Shown here piece by piece: positions 1-8,588 of a stretch of 15,077 nucleotides of DNA. A program made the translations under genes and the position numbers. The stretch is from JAUXFS01 sp050329575 (GTDB taxonomy: Bacteria; Pseudomonadota; Alphaproteobacteria; Rhodospirillales; Defluviicoccaceae): the NCBI GenBank assembly GCA_050329575.1, contig JBHJOP010000103.1:1-15077 (forward strand), given 5' to 3'. The notes beneath the pieces are model-generated. The model worked only from the letters and a program-made list of their open reading frames with translations. It made no database searches and was not told where the DNA came from. Position 1 is the stretch's first letter. Each line of letters starts with the position of its first letter.

Positions 1-464
1 CGGCAGCGCTGGTCGCCGCCGACCTGCAACGCCCGGACCTGCGCGGCGACGAGGCCGCCGCCGCCGCCTCCAAGGTGGCGGCGATCCCGTCGGTGCGCGC
101 CGCCCTGCTCGCCTTCCAGCGCGCCTTCGTCGCCGACCCGCCGGGCGGCGCCGGGGCGGTGGTCGACGGCCGCGACATCGGCACCGTCGTCTGCCCCGAC
201 GCCGACGTCAAGCTGTTCGTCACCGCCGCCCTCGAGGTGCGCGCCCGCCGCCGCCTTAAGGAGTTGCGGGAGCGCGGCCTGGAAGCTATACATGTCCGCG
301 TTCTGCGGGACATGCAGGAGCGGGACGCGCGCGATTCCGGGCGCAGCGTCGCGCCGATGGAGCCGGCCGAAGACGCATACGTCATCGATACCACCGACCT
401 CGATCCCGACCAGGCGTTCGCCGCGGCCCTCGAGGCCGTCGCGAGGCGTGGCGTCACGGGTTGA
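1..464 (+). CDS. cmk: (d)CMP kinase, C-terminal part (5' end outside window)
   Basis: Cytidylate kinase transfers phosphate from ATP to CMP or dCMP in cytosolic pyrimidine nucleotide salvage and recycling. The reading frame is open from base 3, so the window holds about the last 153 residues and lacks the N-terminal P-loop. Visible family signatures are VVDGRDIGTVVCPDA, which contains the GRDIGT nucleotide-monophosphate site, then LFVTAALEVRARRR, the LID-type arginine segment. The segment RDARDSGRSVAPMEPAEDA is the usual Cmk C-terminal block (RD-RDS-R--APL-PAEDA), followed by YVIDTTDLD. The GTG at 75 is internal and not the true start. The gene lies 110 nt upstream of rpsA, the order found across proteobacteria. 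Identification is secure; only the 5' boundary is missing. Confidence 0.95.
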   Translation, partial: AALVAADLQRPDLRGDEAAAAASKVAAIPSVRAALLAFQRAFVADPPGGAGAVVDGRDIGTVVCPDADVKLFVTAALEVRARRRLKELRERGLEAIHVRVLRDMQERDARDSGRSVAPMEPAEDAYVIDTTDLDPDQAFAAALEAVARRGVTG

Positions 465-574
465 GGGCAGCGGTTGACGGCAGCGGCGGCCCGGCGCGAC
501 CCGAACCAGACCGCCGGCGACGACCGGCCGGCCTGCGGTGAACGACCAACAACCGAGCGAGGAACAACGAGGAC
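465..574 (+). other. cmk-rpsA intergenic region / rpsA leader
   Basis: This 110-nt gap presumably contains the 5' leader of rpsA. GCCGG (513-517) can pair with CCGGC (524-528) around the loop CGACGA, and CCGC (511-514) could alternatively pair with GCGG (535-538). The last 35 nt before the start are purine- and A-rich and look unstructured. The purine run GAGGAA at 559-564 sits 10 nt before the ATG and is the probable Shine-Dalgarno site. A second GAGG (569-572) is too close to serve. TTGACG at 474-479 resembles a -35 box, but I see no convincing -10 box at the proper distance. S1 mRNA leaders are known autoregulatory sites in enterics; whether this one is cannot be told from sequence alone. 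Confidence 0.35.
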
Positions 575-2395
575 ATGACAGCTTCCGCCACCGACCAGCA
601 CGGCCAACCCGCCGCCAAGGAGAGCTTCGCGGCACTGCTCGACGAGTCGATCGGCGCCGGCGAGGGCTTCGAGGGACGCGTCGTCAAGGGCACCGTCGTC
701 GGCATCTCCAACGACATGGTGGTCGTCGACGTCGGCCTGAAGTCCGAAGGCCGCATCCCGCTCAAGGAGTTCGCGACTCCGGGGCGCGACATCGCGCTGG
801 CGCCGGGCGATATCGTCGACGTGTTCATCGAGCGCTTCGAGGACAAGGACGGCCTGGTCGGACTCAGCCGCGACAAGGCGCGCCGCGAGGAGGCGTGGAA
901 CCTGCTCGAGGCGGCGTTCAACCGCGGCGAGCGGATCAACGGCACCATCTTCGGGCGGGTCAAGGGCGGCTTCATCGTCGACCTGGCGGGGGCGGTCGCG
1001 TTCCTGCCGGGCAGCCAGGTCGACATCCGGCCGGTCCGCGACATATCGCCGCTGATGAACACGCCGCAGCCGTTCCAGATCCTGAAGATGGACCGCCCCC
1101 GCAACAACATCGTGGTGTCCCGGCGCGCCGTCCTCGAGGAGACCCGCGCCGAGGCGCGCGCCGAGCTGATCGCCAACCTCAAGGAAGGCCAGGTGCTGGA
1201 GGGGATGGTCAAGAACATCACCGACTACGGGGCGTTCGTCGACCTCGGCGGCGTCGACGGACTGCTGCACGTCACCGACATCTCCTGGCGGCGCATCAAC
1301 CATCCCTCCGAGGCGCTGCAGATCGGCGAGACGGTGAAGGTCCAGGTGATCCGCTTCAATCCGGAAACCCAGCGCATCTCGCTCGGCATGAAGCAGCTCG
1401 AGGCCGACCCGTGGGACGGCGTCGACGTCAAATACCCGGTCAGCGTCAAGTTCACCGGGCGGGTGACCAACATCACCGACTACGGCGCCTTCATCGAGCT
1501 CGAGCCCGGCGTCGAAGGGCTGGTGCACGTCTCCGAGATGAGCTGGACCAAGAAGAACGTCCACCCCGGCAAGATCGTCTCCACCAGCCAGGAGGTGGAG
1601 GTGGCGGTACTCGACGTCGACAAGGACAAGCGCCGCATCAGCCTCGGTCTCAAGCAGTGTCTGCCCAATCCCTGGGAGAAGTTCCTCGAGGGCTACCCGG
1701 TCGGCTCGGTGGTCGAGGGCGAGGTCAAGAACATCACCGAGTTCGGGGTGTTCATCGGCCTGCCCGGCGAGATCGACGGCATGGTCCACTTCTCCGATCT
1801 GTCGTGGACCCAGTCGGGCGAAGAGGCCGCCGCCGCCTACAACAGGGGCGACGTCGTCCGCGCCAAGGTCCTCGACGTCGACGTCGAGAAGGAGCGGATC
1901 AGTCTCGGCGTCAAGCAGTTGGAGGAGGATCCGTTCCAGTCGGGGATCGCCCGGATGAAGAAGGGCGCCGTCGTCACCTGCACGGTCACCGCGGTGGTCG
2001 ACACCGGTGTCGAGGTCAAGGTCGGCGAGGGCGTGACCGGGTTCATCCGCAAGGCCGATCTGTCCCGTGATCGCGCCGAACAGCGGCCGGAGCGCTTCGC
2101 CGCCGGCGAGAAGGTCGACGCCAAGATCACCCAGGTCGACCACGGCGGCCGCAAGCTGGTGCTGTCGATCAAGGCCCGCGAGATGGAGGAGGAGAAGAAG
2201 GCGGTCGCCACCTACGGCTCCTCGGATTCCGGTGCGAGCCTCGGCGACATCCTCGGGGCCGCGATCAAGGAGAAGCGGGAATCGGCCGAACGCGCCGAGG
2301 CCCAGGCCCAGACCCAGGAGCGGCAGGGGACGGCGGCGGCGAAGGCGGACCCCGAGGCGACGGAGGGCGGCGACAAGACCGGACCGGCCGACTGA
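575..2395 (+). CDS. rpsA: 30S ribosomal protein S1
   Basis: S1 binds mRNA on the 30S subunit and helps initiate translation of structured or weakly Shine-Dalgarno-led messages. The 606-residue product shows six S1 (OB-fold) repeats at about residues 33-100, 118-184, 205-273, 290-360, 377-446 and 463-533. Repeats 1 and 2 are divergent, as expected for the ribosome-binding part. Repeats 3-5 carry the canonical KNITDYGAFVDL, TNITDYGAFIEL and KNITEFGVFIGL cores and end in RISLG-KQ. After repeat 6 comes SLGDILGAAIKEK and then an acidic, Ala/Glu/Gln-rich tail to residue 606, making it longer than the roughly 557 residues of the E. coli protein. The ATG at 575 is supported by GAGGAA 10 nt upstream. 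sppA follows after 37 nt with no terminator, so read-through is likely. Confidence 0.97.
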   Translation: MTASATDQHGQPAAKESFAALLDESIGAGEGFEGRVVKGTVVGISNDMVVVDVGLKSEGRIPLKEFATPGRDIALAPGDIVDVFIERFEDKDGLVGLSRDKARREEAWNLLEAAFNRGERINGTIFGRVKGGFIVDLAGAVAFLPGSQVDIRPVRDISPLMNTPQPFQILKMDRPRNNIVVSRRAVLEETRAEARAELIANLKEGQVLEGMVKNITDYGAFVDLGGVDGLLHVTDISWRRINHPSEALQIGETVKVQVIRFNPETQRISLGMKQLEADPWDGVDVKYPVSVKFTGRVTNITDYGAFIELEPGVEGLVHVSEMSWTKKNVHPGKIVSTSQEVEVAVLDVDKDKRRISLGLKQCLPNPWEKFLEGYPVGSVVEGEVKNITEFGVFIGLPGEIDGMVHFSDLSWTQSGEEAAAAYNRGDVVRAKVLDVDVEKERISLGVKQLEEDPFQSGIARMKKGAVVTCTVTAVVDTGVEVKVGEGVTGFIRKADLSRDRAEQRPERFAAGEKVDAKITQVDHGGRKLVLSIKAREMEEEKKAVATYGSSDSGASLGDILGAAIKEKRESAERAEAQAQTQERQGTAAAKADPEATEGGDKTGPAD

Positions 2396-2432
2396 ACGGT
2401 GCCGATCGCGCCTCTCGCCGCCGGGAGCGGAC

Positions 2433-3341
2433 ATGATTCTTGACTCCGATGCCCTCGTCGACCGGCGCCGCCTGAAGCGGCGGCTGACCGTGTGGCGGAT
2501 CGTCGCGGTGGTCGCCGGCGTCGCCGCGGTGATCGCCGCCTTCGGCCGCTGGGGCGGGCTCGCCGAGCGCGCCCACGTCGCCCGACTGTCGGTCGCCGGC
2601 ATCATCGTCGACGATGTCCGCCGCGATCAGGCGCTGGCCGAGATCGCCGACGACGACGCGGTGCGGGCGCTGATCGTCCGCATCGACAGTCCGGGCGGCA
2701 CGGTGGTCGGCGGCGAGGCCCTGTACCGCAACCTGCGCCTGGTCGCCGAGCGCAAGCCGGTGGTGGCGGTGATGGGCGAGGTGGCGACCTCGGCGGCCTA
2801 CATGACGGCGCTCGCCGGGGACCGCATCATCGCCCGCGAAGGCACGATCACCGGCTCGATCGGGGTCGTGCTGCAGACCGCGGACGTCACCGGCCTGCTC
2901 GACCGCATCGGCGTCAAGCCGGATTCGGTGAAGAGCACGCCCTTGAAGGCGCAGCCCAATCCGCTCGAGACGTTCACGCCCGAAGGCCGCGAGGCCGCCG
3001 CCGAGCTGGTCGGCGACCTCTACCGGATGTTCGTCGGGCTGGTCGAGGAGCGCCGCCGGCTCGGGCGCGACGAGACCCTGGTTCTGGCCGACGGCCGGGT
3101 GTTCACCGGTCGACAGGCGTTCGCCAACGGCCTGATCGACGCCCTCGGCGGCGAGCGGGAAGCGCGGCAGTGGCTGGAGCAGGCGCACGCCGTCGGGACC
3201 AAGGTTCCGGTCCGCGACGTGCGGGTGGGGCGGCGGGACGCGTGGGTGCTGGATCTCCTCTCCGGGATGTTCGGAAAAGCGTTTTTCTTTGAAAGACTTA
3301 GTCTTGACGGACTGATCTCGCTCTGGCACCATGACTCGTGA
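2433..3341 (+). CDS. sppA: Signal peptide peptidase SppA, single-domain membrane serine protease
   Basis: SppA cleaves leftover signal peptides in or at the cytoplasmic membrane (S49 family). The 302-residue protein has a basic N-terminus (RRRLKRR) and one membrane segment near residues 20-38, followed by the protease domain. VRIDSPGGTVVGGE (82-95) is the typical S49 core. The nucleophile is Ser120 in ATSAAY, where ASGGY is common. The general base is Lys172 in PLKAQPNP, 52 residues later, the same separation as the Ser147/Lys199 dyad of the single-domain Bacillus enzyme. It is half the length of the two-domain E. coli SppA. The frame is open further upstream into rpsA, but ATG 2433 has GGAG at 2424-2427 and gives the expected N-terminus. 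It sits between rpsA and ihfB. The 3' end is unusually AT-rich but still encodes the family-like ending LDGLISLW. Confidence 0.93.
   Translation: MILDSDALVDRRRLKRRLTVWRIVAVVAGVAAVIAAFGRWGGLAERAHVARLSVAGIIVDDVRRDQALAEIADDDAVRALIVRIDSPGGTVVGGEALYRNLRLVAERKPVVAVMGEVATSAAYMTALAGDRIIAREGTITGSIGVVLQTADVTGLLDRIGVKPDSVKSTPLKAQPNPLETFTPEGREAAAELVGDLYRMFVGLVEERRRLGRDETLVLADGRVFTGRQAFANGLIDALGGEREARQWLEQAHAVGTKVPVRDVRVGRRDAWVLDLLSGMFGKAFFFERLSLDGLISLWHHDS
3289..3332 (+). promoter_or_regulatory. AT-rich patch with inverted repeat, possible ihfB promoter region
   Basis: Within the last codons of sppA the sequence becomes AT-rich (15 of 20 bases at 3281-3300 are A or T). It contains the perfect inverted repeat AAGACT-T-AGTCTT (3293-3305), directly overlapped by CTTGACG (3303-3309), whose TTGACG matches five of six -35 consensus bases. 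TTGAAA at 3289-3294 is a second -35-like hexamer. At 17 nt after TTGACG lies CACCAT (3327-3332), a weak -10 match, so this is a suggestive but incomplete promoter. The patch is 88-130 nt upstream of the ihfB start. Confidence 0.3.
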
Positions 3342-3419
3342 GCCGCGCGCGGCGAAGGCGAGTGCCCCGGAGGTTCGCCGTCGCCGGCGGCGGGGCGGAC
3401 AAGGGAGGGAGAGGAACCG

Positions 3420-3704
3420 ATGACCAAGTCGGAGTTGATTGCGCGCCTGTCCGCGGCCAACCCGCATCTCTATCAGCGGGACATGGAGCGCATCGTGACC
3501 ACCATCTTCGAGGAGATCTCGGCGGCACTGGCGCGCGGCGATCGGGTCGAGCTGCGGGGGTTCGGCGCCTTCTCGGTCAAGGAGCGCGGGGCGCGGAGCG
3601 GCCGCAATCCGCGCACCGGCGAGACGGTGAGCGTCACGGCGAAGTACGTCCCCTACTTCAAGACCGGCAAGGACCTGCGCGAGAGGATCAACGCGGGCGG
3701 CTGA
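3420..3704 (+). CDS. ihfB: Integration host factor subunit beta
   Basis: IHF is a nucleoid protein that binds specific sites as an alpha/beta heterodimer and bends DNA sharply in transcription, replication and recombination. The 94-residue product has the full HU/IHF fold: two N-terminal helices (TKSELIARLSAANPHL), the signature ELRGFGAFSVKERGARSGRNPRTGE, and the DNA-intercalating Pro64 in GRNPRTG. The first block and YVPYFKTGKDLRERIN favour the beta subunit over alpha or HU. The location after rpsA is also the classical ihfB position. The ATG at 3420 follows a long purine tract (AGGGAGGGAGAGGAA, 3402-3416), a strong ribosome-binding region. It stands 78 nt after sppA and 42 nt before lapA. 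No self-binding IHF site is evident upstream by eye. Confidence 0.95.
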   Translation: MTKSELIARLSAANPHLYQRDMERIVTTIFEEISAALARGDRVELRGFGAFSVKERGARSGRNPRTGETVSVTAKYVPYFKTGKDLRERINAGG

Positions 3705-3746
3705 GGCGACCGGTCCCGTTCACGAGGGAGGCCCATTGGGTTTGCG

Positions 3747-4082
3747 ATGAGAGCGCTGTTCTGGATCGTCGTGCTGCCGGTCTCGCTGATCGTTCTGGTG
3801 TTCGCGGCGATCAACACCGCCACGGTGGAGGTCGACCTGTTCGTCGGCACCGTCCCGCTGCCGCTGTTCGCGATCGCCCTGGTCGGGGTGTTCATCGGGT
3901 TCGTCTGGGGCGGCCTGATCTCCTGGCTGCATGCCGGCAAATCCCGCGCCCGCGCCCGCGAATACGTCCGGCAGGTCGAAACCGATCGGCGGGAGATCGC
4001 CCTTCTCCAGGAGAAGTTGCGCAAGCTGGAGCGCGCCGAGCGGCAGGCGACCATCCCGCTTCCCCCCGCCAACGCCGCCTGA
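3747..4082 (+). CDS. lapA: LapA-family (DUF1049) inner-membrane protein
   Basis: The 111-residue protein has two hydrophobic helices (about residues 3-23 and 37-62) separated by a short loop with the LapA-typical NTATVEVDLFVGTVPLPL. A charged, helical, coiled-coil-like cytoplasmic tail (66-100) and a Pro/Ala end follow. In E. coli, LapA works with LapB in controlling lipopolysaccharide assembly through FtsH and LpxC; the role outside enterics is less certain. Its place between ihfB and pyrF matches the gamma-proteobacterial order, except that no lapB follows. The ATG at 3747 is chosen because TM1 starts immediately after it. The nearest purine motif, GAGGGAGG (3724-3731), is 15 nt away, which is longer than usual. 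pyrF starts 37 nt downstream. The family assignment is firm; the function is inferred. Confidence 0.85.
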   Translation: MRALFWIVVLPVSLIVLVFAAINTATVEVDLFVGTVPLPLFAIALVGVFIGFVWGGLISWLHAGKSRARAREYVRQVETDRREIALLQEKLRKLERAERQATIPLPPANAA

Positions 4083-4119
4083 GCGGGCGGCGGGGCGGCG
4101 GCGCGGTGGCGAGGCACGC

Positions 4120-4839
4120 ATGACCCCTCCGTCCGATCGGACCATCGTCGCCCTCGACACCACCGATCTCGACCGGGCGCTGGCGCTGGCGCGGACGTTG
4201 CGCGGCCTCGTCGGCGCGATCAAGCTCGGCAAGGAGTTCTTCACCGCCAACGGTCCGGGCGGCGTGCGGCGGCTGGCGGACGTCGGCCTGCCGGTGTTCC
4301 TCGATCTCAAGTACCACGACATCCCGAGCACGGTCGGGGGGGCGGTGCGCGCGGCGCTGCCGCTGGCGCCGTTCATGCTGACCATTCACGCCGCCGGCGG
4401 AACGGCGATGATGCGGGCCGCCGCCGAGGCGGCCGCCGAAGCCGGGGAGCGACGGCCGATGGTGCTCGCGGTCACCGTCCTGACCTCGCTGGTGACCGCC
4501 GATCTGGCGACCGTCGGGGTGTTCGGCACCGTCCGCGACCAGGCGGTTCGCCTCGCCCTCCTCGCCCGCGATTGCGGCCTCGACGGGGCCGTCTGTTCGG
4601 CGGAGGAGGTGGTGGCGCTGCGCGGCGCCTGCGGCGCCGACTTCACCCTGGTCGTCCCCGGCATCCGTCCCGGCTGGGCGGCCGCCGGCGATCAGAAGCG
4701 CATCGTCACGCCTGCGGATGCCGTCGCCCTCGGGGCCGACTTCCTGGTCATCGGGCGGCCGATCATCGCCGCTCCCGATCCGGCGGCCGCGGCGCGGCGG
4801 ATCGGCGACGAGATCGGCGCCCTCGCCGATGCCGGTTGA
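4120..4839 (+). CDS. pyrF: Orotidine 5'-phosphate decarboxylase
   Basis: PyrF catalyses the last step of UMP synthesis, decarboxylating OMP. The 239-residue TIM-barrel protein has the complete catalytic set: Asp13 (VALDTTD), Lys35 (IKLGKEF), and Asp62-x-Lys64-x-x-Asp67 in FLDLKYHDIPST. The usual DIPNT reads DIPST here. VVPGIRP (178-184) and the phosphate-binding Arg213 in VIGRPI follow. Length is normal for the bacterial family. The frame is open upstream to 3931, but that part overlaps lapA out of frame. ATG 4120 has GAGG at 4111-4114 and gives the standard N-terminus (DRTIVALD). The last 11 nt are shared with trpF, so translation of the two is probably coupled. Confidence 0.96.
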   Translation: MTPPSDRTIVALDTTDLDRALALARTLRGLVGAIKLGKEFFTANGPGGVRRLADVGLPVFLDLKYHDIPSTVGGAVRAALPLAPFMLTIHAAGGTAMMRAAAEAAAEAGERRPMVLAVTVLTSLVTADLATVGVFGTVRDQAVRLALLARDCGLDGAVCSAEEVVALRGACGADFTLVVPGIRPGWAAAGDQKRIVTPADAVALGADFLVIGRPIIAAPDPAAAARRIGDEIGALADAG

Positions 4840-5470
4840 CGTCAAGATCTGCGGCCTGACCACCGCCGACGCCGTCGCCGCCGCCGTCGAGGGCGGGGCG
4901 CGCTACGTCGGGTTCGTGTTCTTCCCGCCGTCGCCGCGGTCGCTGAGCCCGGCGCAGGCGGCGGCTCTGCTGGCGTCGTCGCCGCGCGGGCCGCTGCGGG
5001 TGGGGCTGTTCGTCGACGCCGACGACGCCCTGATCGGTTCGGTGCTGTCCGCCTGTGCCCTCGACATGGTGCAGCTCCACGGCGCCGAGCCGCCGGCGCG
5101 GGTCGCCGAGGTCAGGGCGCGGTTCGGGCGGCCGGTGATCAAGGCGGTGGCGATCGCCGACGATGGCGATCTCGTTCGCGCGCACCGGTACGAGGACGTC
5201 GCCGATCTGCTGCTGTTCGACGCCCGGCCGCCGACGGGCGCGACCCGGCCCGGCGGCAACGCCCGCCGCTTCGACTGGGCGCTAATCAAGGGCAGGGGAT
5301 GGCGGTTGCCGTGGCTGCTGGCGGGCGGCATCGACGCCGACAACCTCGCCGCGGCGGTGCGCGCCAGCGGGGCGCGCGCGGTCGACGTCTCGTCGGGTGT
5401 CGAGGACCGGCCGGGGGTCAAGAACCCGGCCAGGATCCGCGCCCTTCTGGACCGCGCGGCGGCGCTGTGA
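4829..5470 (+). CDS. trpF: N-(5'-phosphoribosyl)anthranilate isomerase
   Basis: TrpF performs the Amadori rearrangement of phosphoribosylanthranilate to CdRP in tryptophan synthesis. The 213-residue barrel shows the catalytic Cys8 in VKICGL and the catalytic Asp131 in LLFDARPP. It also has the family motifs GFVFFPPSPRSLSP (28-41), LVQLHG-like MVQLHGAE (80-87), LAGGID (164-169) and VDVSSGVEDRPGVKNP (185-200), the phosphate-binding end. ATG 4829 lies inside the end of pyrF and gives the canonical N-terminus M-P-V-D-V-K-I-C-G. There is no strong Shine-Dalgarno motif, which suits reinitiation after the pyrF stop at 4837-4839. The gene is monofunctional and not fused to trpC. A 114-nt gap separates it from trpB. 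Confidence 0.95.
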   Translation: MPVDVKICGLTTADAVAAAVEGGARYVGFVFFPPSPRSLSPAQAAALLASSPRGPLRVGLFVDADDALIGSVLSACALDMVQLHGAEPPARVAEVRARFGRPVIKAVAIADDGDLVRAHRYEDVADLLLFDARPPTGATRPGGNARRFDWALIKGRGWRLPWLLAGGIDADNLAAAVRASGARAVDVSSGVEDRPGVKNPARIRALLDRAAAL

Positions 5471-5496
5471 GCGATCGCCGCGCCGGCCGGCGGTGA

Positions 5497-5528
5497 GGCG
5501 GCGGCCCGAAGAACCTTTGTCCGCCGCC
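5497..5528 (+). other. GC-rich hairpin in trpF-trpB gap
   Basis: GGCGGCGG (5497-5504) can pair perfectly with CCGCCGCC (5521-5528) around a 16-nt loop. The descending arm continues as further CCG units to 5531, so the helix can slip register. There is no T-tract after it, so it is not a standard intrinsic terminator. It overlaps the candidate trpB promoter. Confidence 0.4.
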
Positions 5529-5545
5529 GCCGGGTGGCGTATATG
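5517..5545 (+). promoter_or_regulatory. Candidate sigma-70-type promoter for trpB-trpA-accD-folC
   Basis: TTGTCC (5517-5522) and TATATG (5540-5545) each match four of six consensus bases and are separated by 17 nt. The pair lies in the only sizeable gap between pyrF and folC and about 40 nt before the trpB ATG. The TATA element stands out in this GC-rich background. No leader peptide with tandem Trp codons is visible in the gap. Confidence 0.35.
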
Positions 5546-5584
5546 GTCGCTGGCGGTGACGTGATCCCAGGCAGTGGACCCCCC

Positions 5585-6792
<1,208 letters not shown>

Positions 6793-6796
<4 letters not shown>

Positions 6797-7641
6797 CCGG
6801 CGACCGGCGGATCGCGCGCCGCTTCGAGGCATTGCGGCGGCAGGGGCGGGGCGGTCTCGTCACCTTCGTCACCGCCGGCGATCCCGATCCCCGGACGTCG
6901 ATGACGATCCTGCGCGGCCTGCCGGCGGCGGGCGCCGATGTCATCGAGCTCGGCATTCCGTTCAGCGATCCGATGGCCGACGGACCGGCGATCCAGGCGG
7001 CGTCGCAGCGGGCGTTGCGGGCCGGCCAGACGCTGGCCGCGACCCTCGCCATGGTCGCCGCATTCCGCCGCGACGACGGCGAGACGCCGGTGGTCCTGAT
7101 GGGCTACTACAATCCGATCTACGTCTACGGCGTCGAGCGCTTCGTCGCCGATGCCCGGGCGGCCGGCGTCGACGGCCTGATCGTCGTCGATCTGCCGCCC
7201 GAGGAATGCGAAGAGCTGCGCGGCCCGGCGGCGGCGGCCGGCATCGAGACGATCTTTCTGGTGGCGCCCACCACCGGCGACGACCGGCTGCCGGTGGTGC
7301 TGAAGAACGCCGGCGGCTTCGTCTACTACGTCTCGATCACCGGCGTCACCGGCACCGCCTCGGCGGCGGTCGCCGATGTCGCGGCGGCGGTCGCGCGCAT
7401 CCGGCGGCTGACCCGTCTTCCGGTCGCCGTCGGGTTCGGCGTCAAGACTCCCGATCAGGCGGCGGCGATGGCCGCCTGCGCCGACGCCGCGGTGGTCGGT
7501 TCGGCGCTGGTCGCCAAGGTCGCCGAGAACCTCGACGACACCGGGGCGGCCCGGCCCGGCCTGGTCGAGGCGGTGCTCGGCCTGGTGGGCGCGCTCGCCG
7601 GCGGCGTCCGCACGGCGACGGAGAAGGGAACGGTGCCATGA
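6793..7641 (+). CDS. trpA: Tryptophan synthase alpha chain
   Basis: TrpA cleaves indole-3-glycerol phosphate to indole and glyceraldehyde 3-phosphate and pairs with TrpB. The 282-residue barrel has catalytic Glu52 in ELGIPFSDP and Asp63 in MADGPAIQ. It also has the motifs LVTFVTAGDP (22-31), VVLMGYYNPIY (100-110), IVVDLPPEE (130-138), YYVSITGVTG (178-187) and VGFGVKTP (213-220). GTG 6793 overlaps the trpB stop by four bases (GTGA), so translation is coupled. An open frame reaches back to 6736, but only within trpB coding sequence. The 3' end shares ATGA with accD (7638-7641). The C-terminal tail after residue 268 is variable in the family. Confidence 0.97.
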
Positions 7642-8588
7642 GCTGGTTGACGAATGTCGTCCGCCCGAAGCTGCGCGAACTGGTCGGCGGCGGCCGCGAA
7701 ATCCCGAACAACCTGTGGAACAAGTGTCCGAGCTGCGGCCAGATGATCTTTCACCGCGAGCTCGAGAAAAGCCTCAAGGTGTGCCCGCACTGCGGCCATC
7801 ACATGCGCCTCGGCGTCGGCGAACGGCTGGCGATGCTGCTCGACGGCGGCACCCATCAGACCGTCGAGCTGCCGAGGACGCAGCCCGATCCGCTCAGGTT
7901 CCGCGATCGCCGCAAGTACACCGAGCGGCTCAAGGAGGCGCAGGGCAAGACCGGCCAGTCCGAAGCGCTGGTGGTGGCCGGCGGCACCATCGGCGGCGAG
8001 GCGGTGGTCGTCGCGGTGCAGAACTTCGAATTCATGGGCGGGTCGATGGGGGTCGGCGTCGGCGAGGGGCTGGTCGTCGCCGCCCGCAGGGCGGTCGCCG
8101 ACAAGGTGCCGCTGATCGTCGTCGCGGCATCCGGAGGCGCCCGCATGCAGGAAGGGATCCTGTCGCTGATGCAGATGGCGCGGACGACGATCGCCATCGA
8201 GGAGGTGCGCGACGCCGGTCTCCCCTATCTGGTGGTGCTGACCGATCCGACCACCGGCGGCGTCTCCGCCTCGTTTGCGATGCTGGGCGACATCACCGTG
8301 GCCGAGCCGGGCGCGGTGATCGGCTTCGCCGGCGCGCGGGTGATCGAGCAGACGATCCGCGAGAGCCTGCCGGAGGGGTTCCAGCGGGCGGAATACCTGC
8401 TCGAGCACGGCATGATCGACATGGTCGTCCACCGCCACGAGCTCCGCCCGACCCTGATCCGCATCCTCGGCCTGCTGCGCAGACCCGTCCCGTCCACCGC
8501 GGTGGTGCCGGTGACCGAGGCGCAGGCGGAAGACGAGGCGGGGGCCGCGGAGTCGGAGGCGCTCGCCCGGGGGCCGGCCGCTGAGTAG
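7638..8588 (+). CDS. accD: Acetyl-CoA carboxylase carboxyltransferase subunit beta
   Basis: AccD, with AccA, transfers the carboxyl group from carboxybiotin to acetyl-CoA, making malonyl-CoA for fatty acid synthesis. The 316-residue product begins with MSWLTNVVRPKL and has an intact four-cysteine zinc ribbon: Cys30, Cys33, Cys49 and Cys52 in CPSCG and CPHCG. The crotonase-like carboxyltransferase domain follows, with FEFMGGSMG (130-138), ASGGARMQEG (164-173), LTDPTTGGVSASFAMLGD (201-218) and IGFAGARVIEQTIRE (228-242). The tail after 290 is acidic and Ala/Glu-rich. ATG 7638 overlaps the trpA stop, with the purine run AAGGGA at 7624-7629. Linkage trpA-accD-folC is common in proteobacteria. The stop is TAG at 8586-8588. 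Confidence 0.97.
   Translation: MSWLTNVVRPKLRELVGGGREIPNNLWNKCPSCGQMIFHRELEKSLKVCPHCGHHMRLGVGERLAMLLDGGTHQTVELPRTQPDPLRFRDRRKYTERLKEAQGKTGQSEALVVAGGTIGGEAVVVAVQNFEFMGGSMGVGVGEGLVVAARRAVADKVPLIVVAASGGARMQEGILSLMQMARTTIAIEEVRDAGLPYLVVLTDPTTGGVSASFAMLGDITVAEPGAVIGFAGARVIEQTIRESLPEGFQRAEYLLEHGMIDMVVHRHELRPTLIRILGLLRRPVPSTAVVPVTEAQAEDEAGAAESEALARGPAAE

Noticed and set aside
474..502. TTGACG before rpsA as a promoter
   Set aside because: The -35-like hexamer is good, but the sequence 16-19 nt downstream is entirely G/C-rich with no -10 resemblance. I mention it only in the leader entry.
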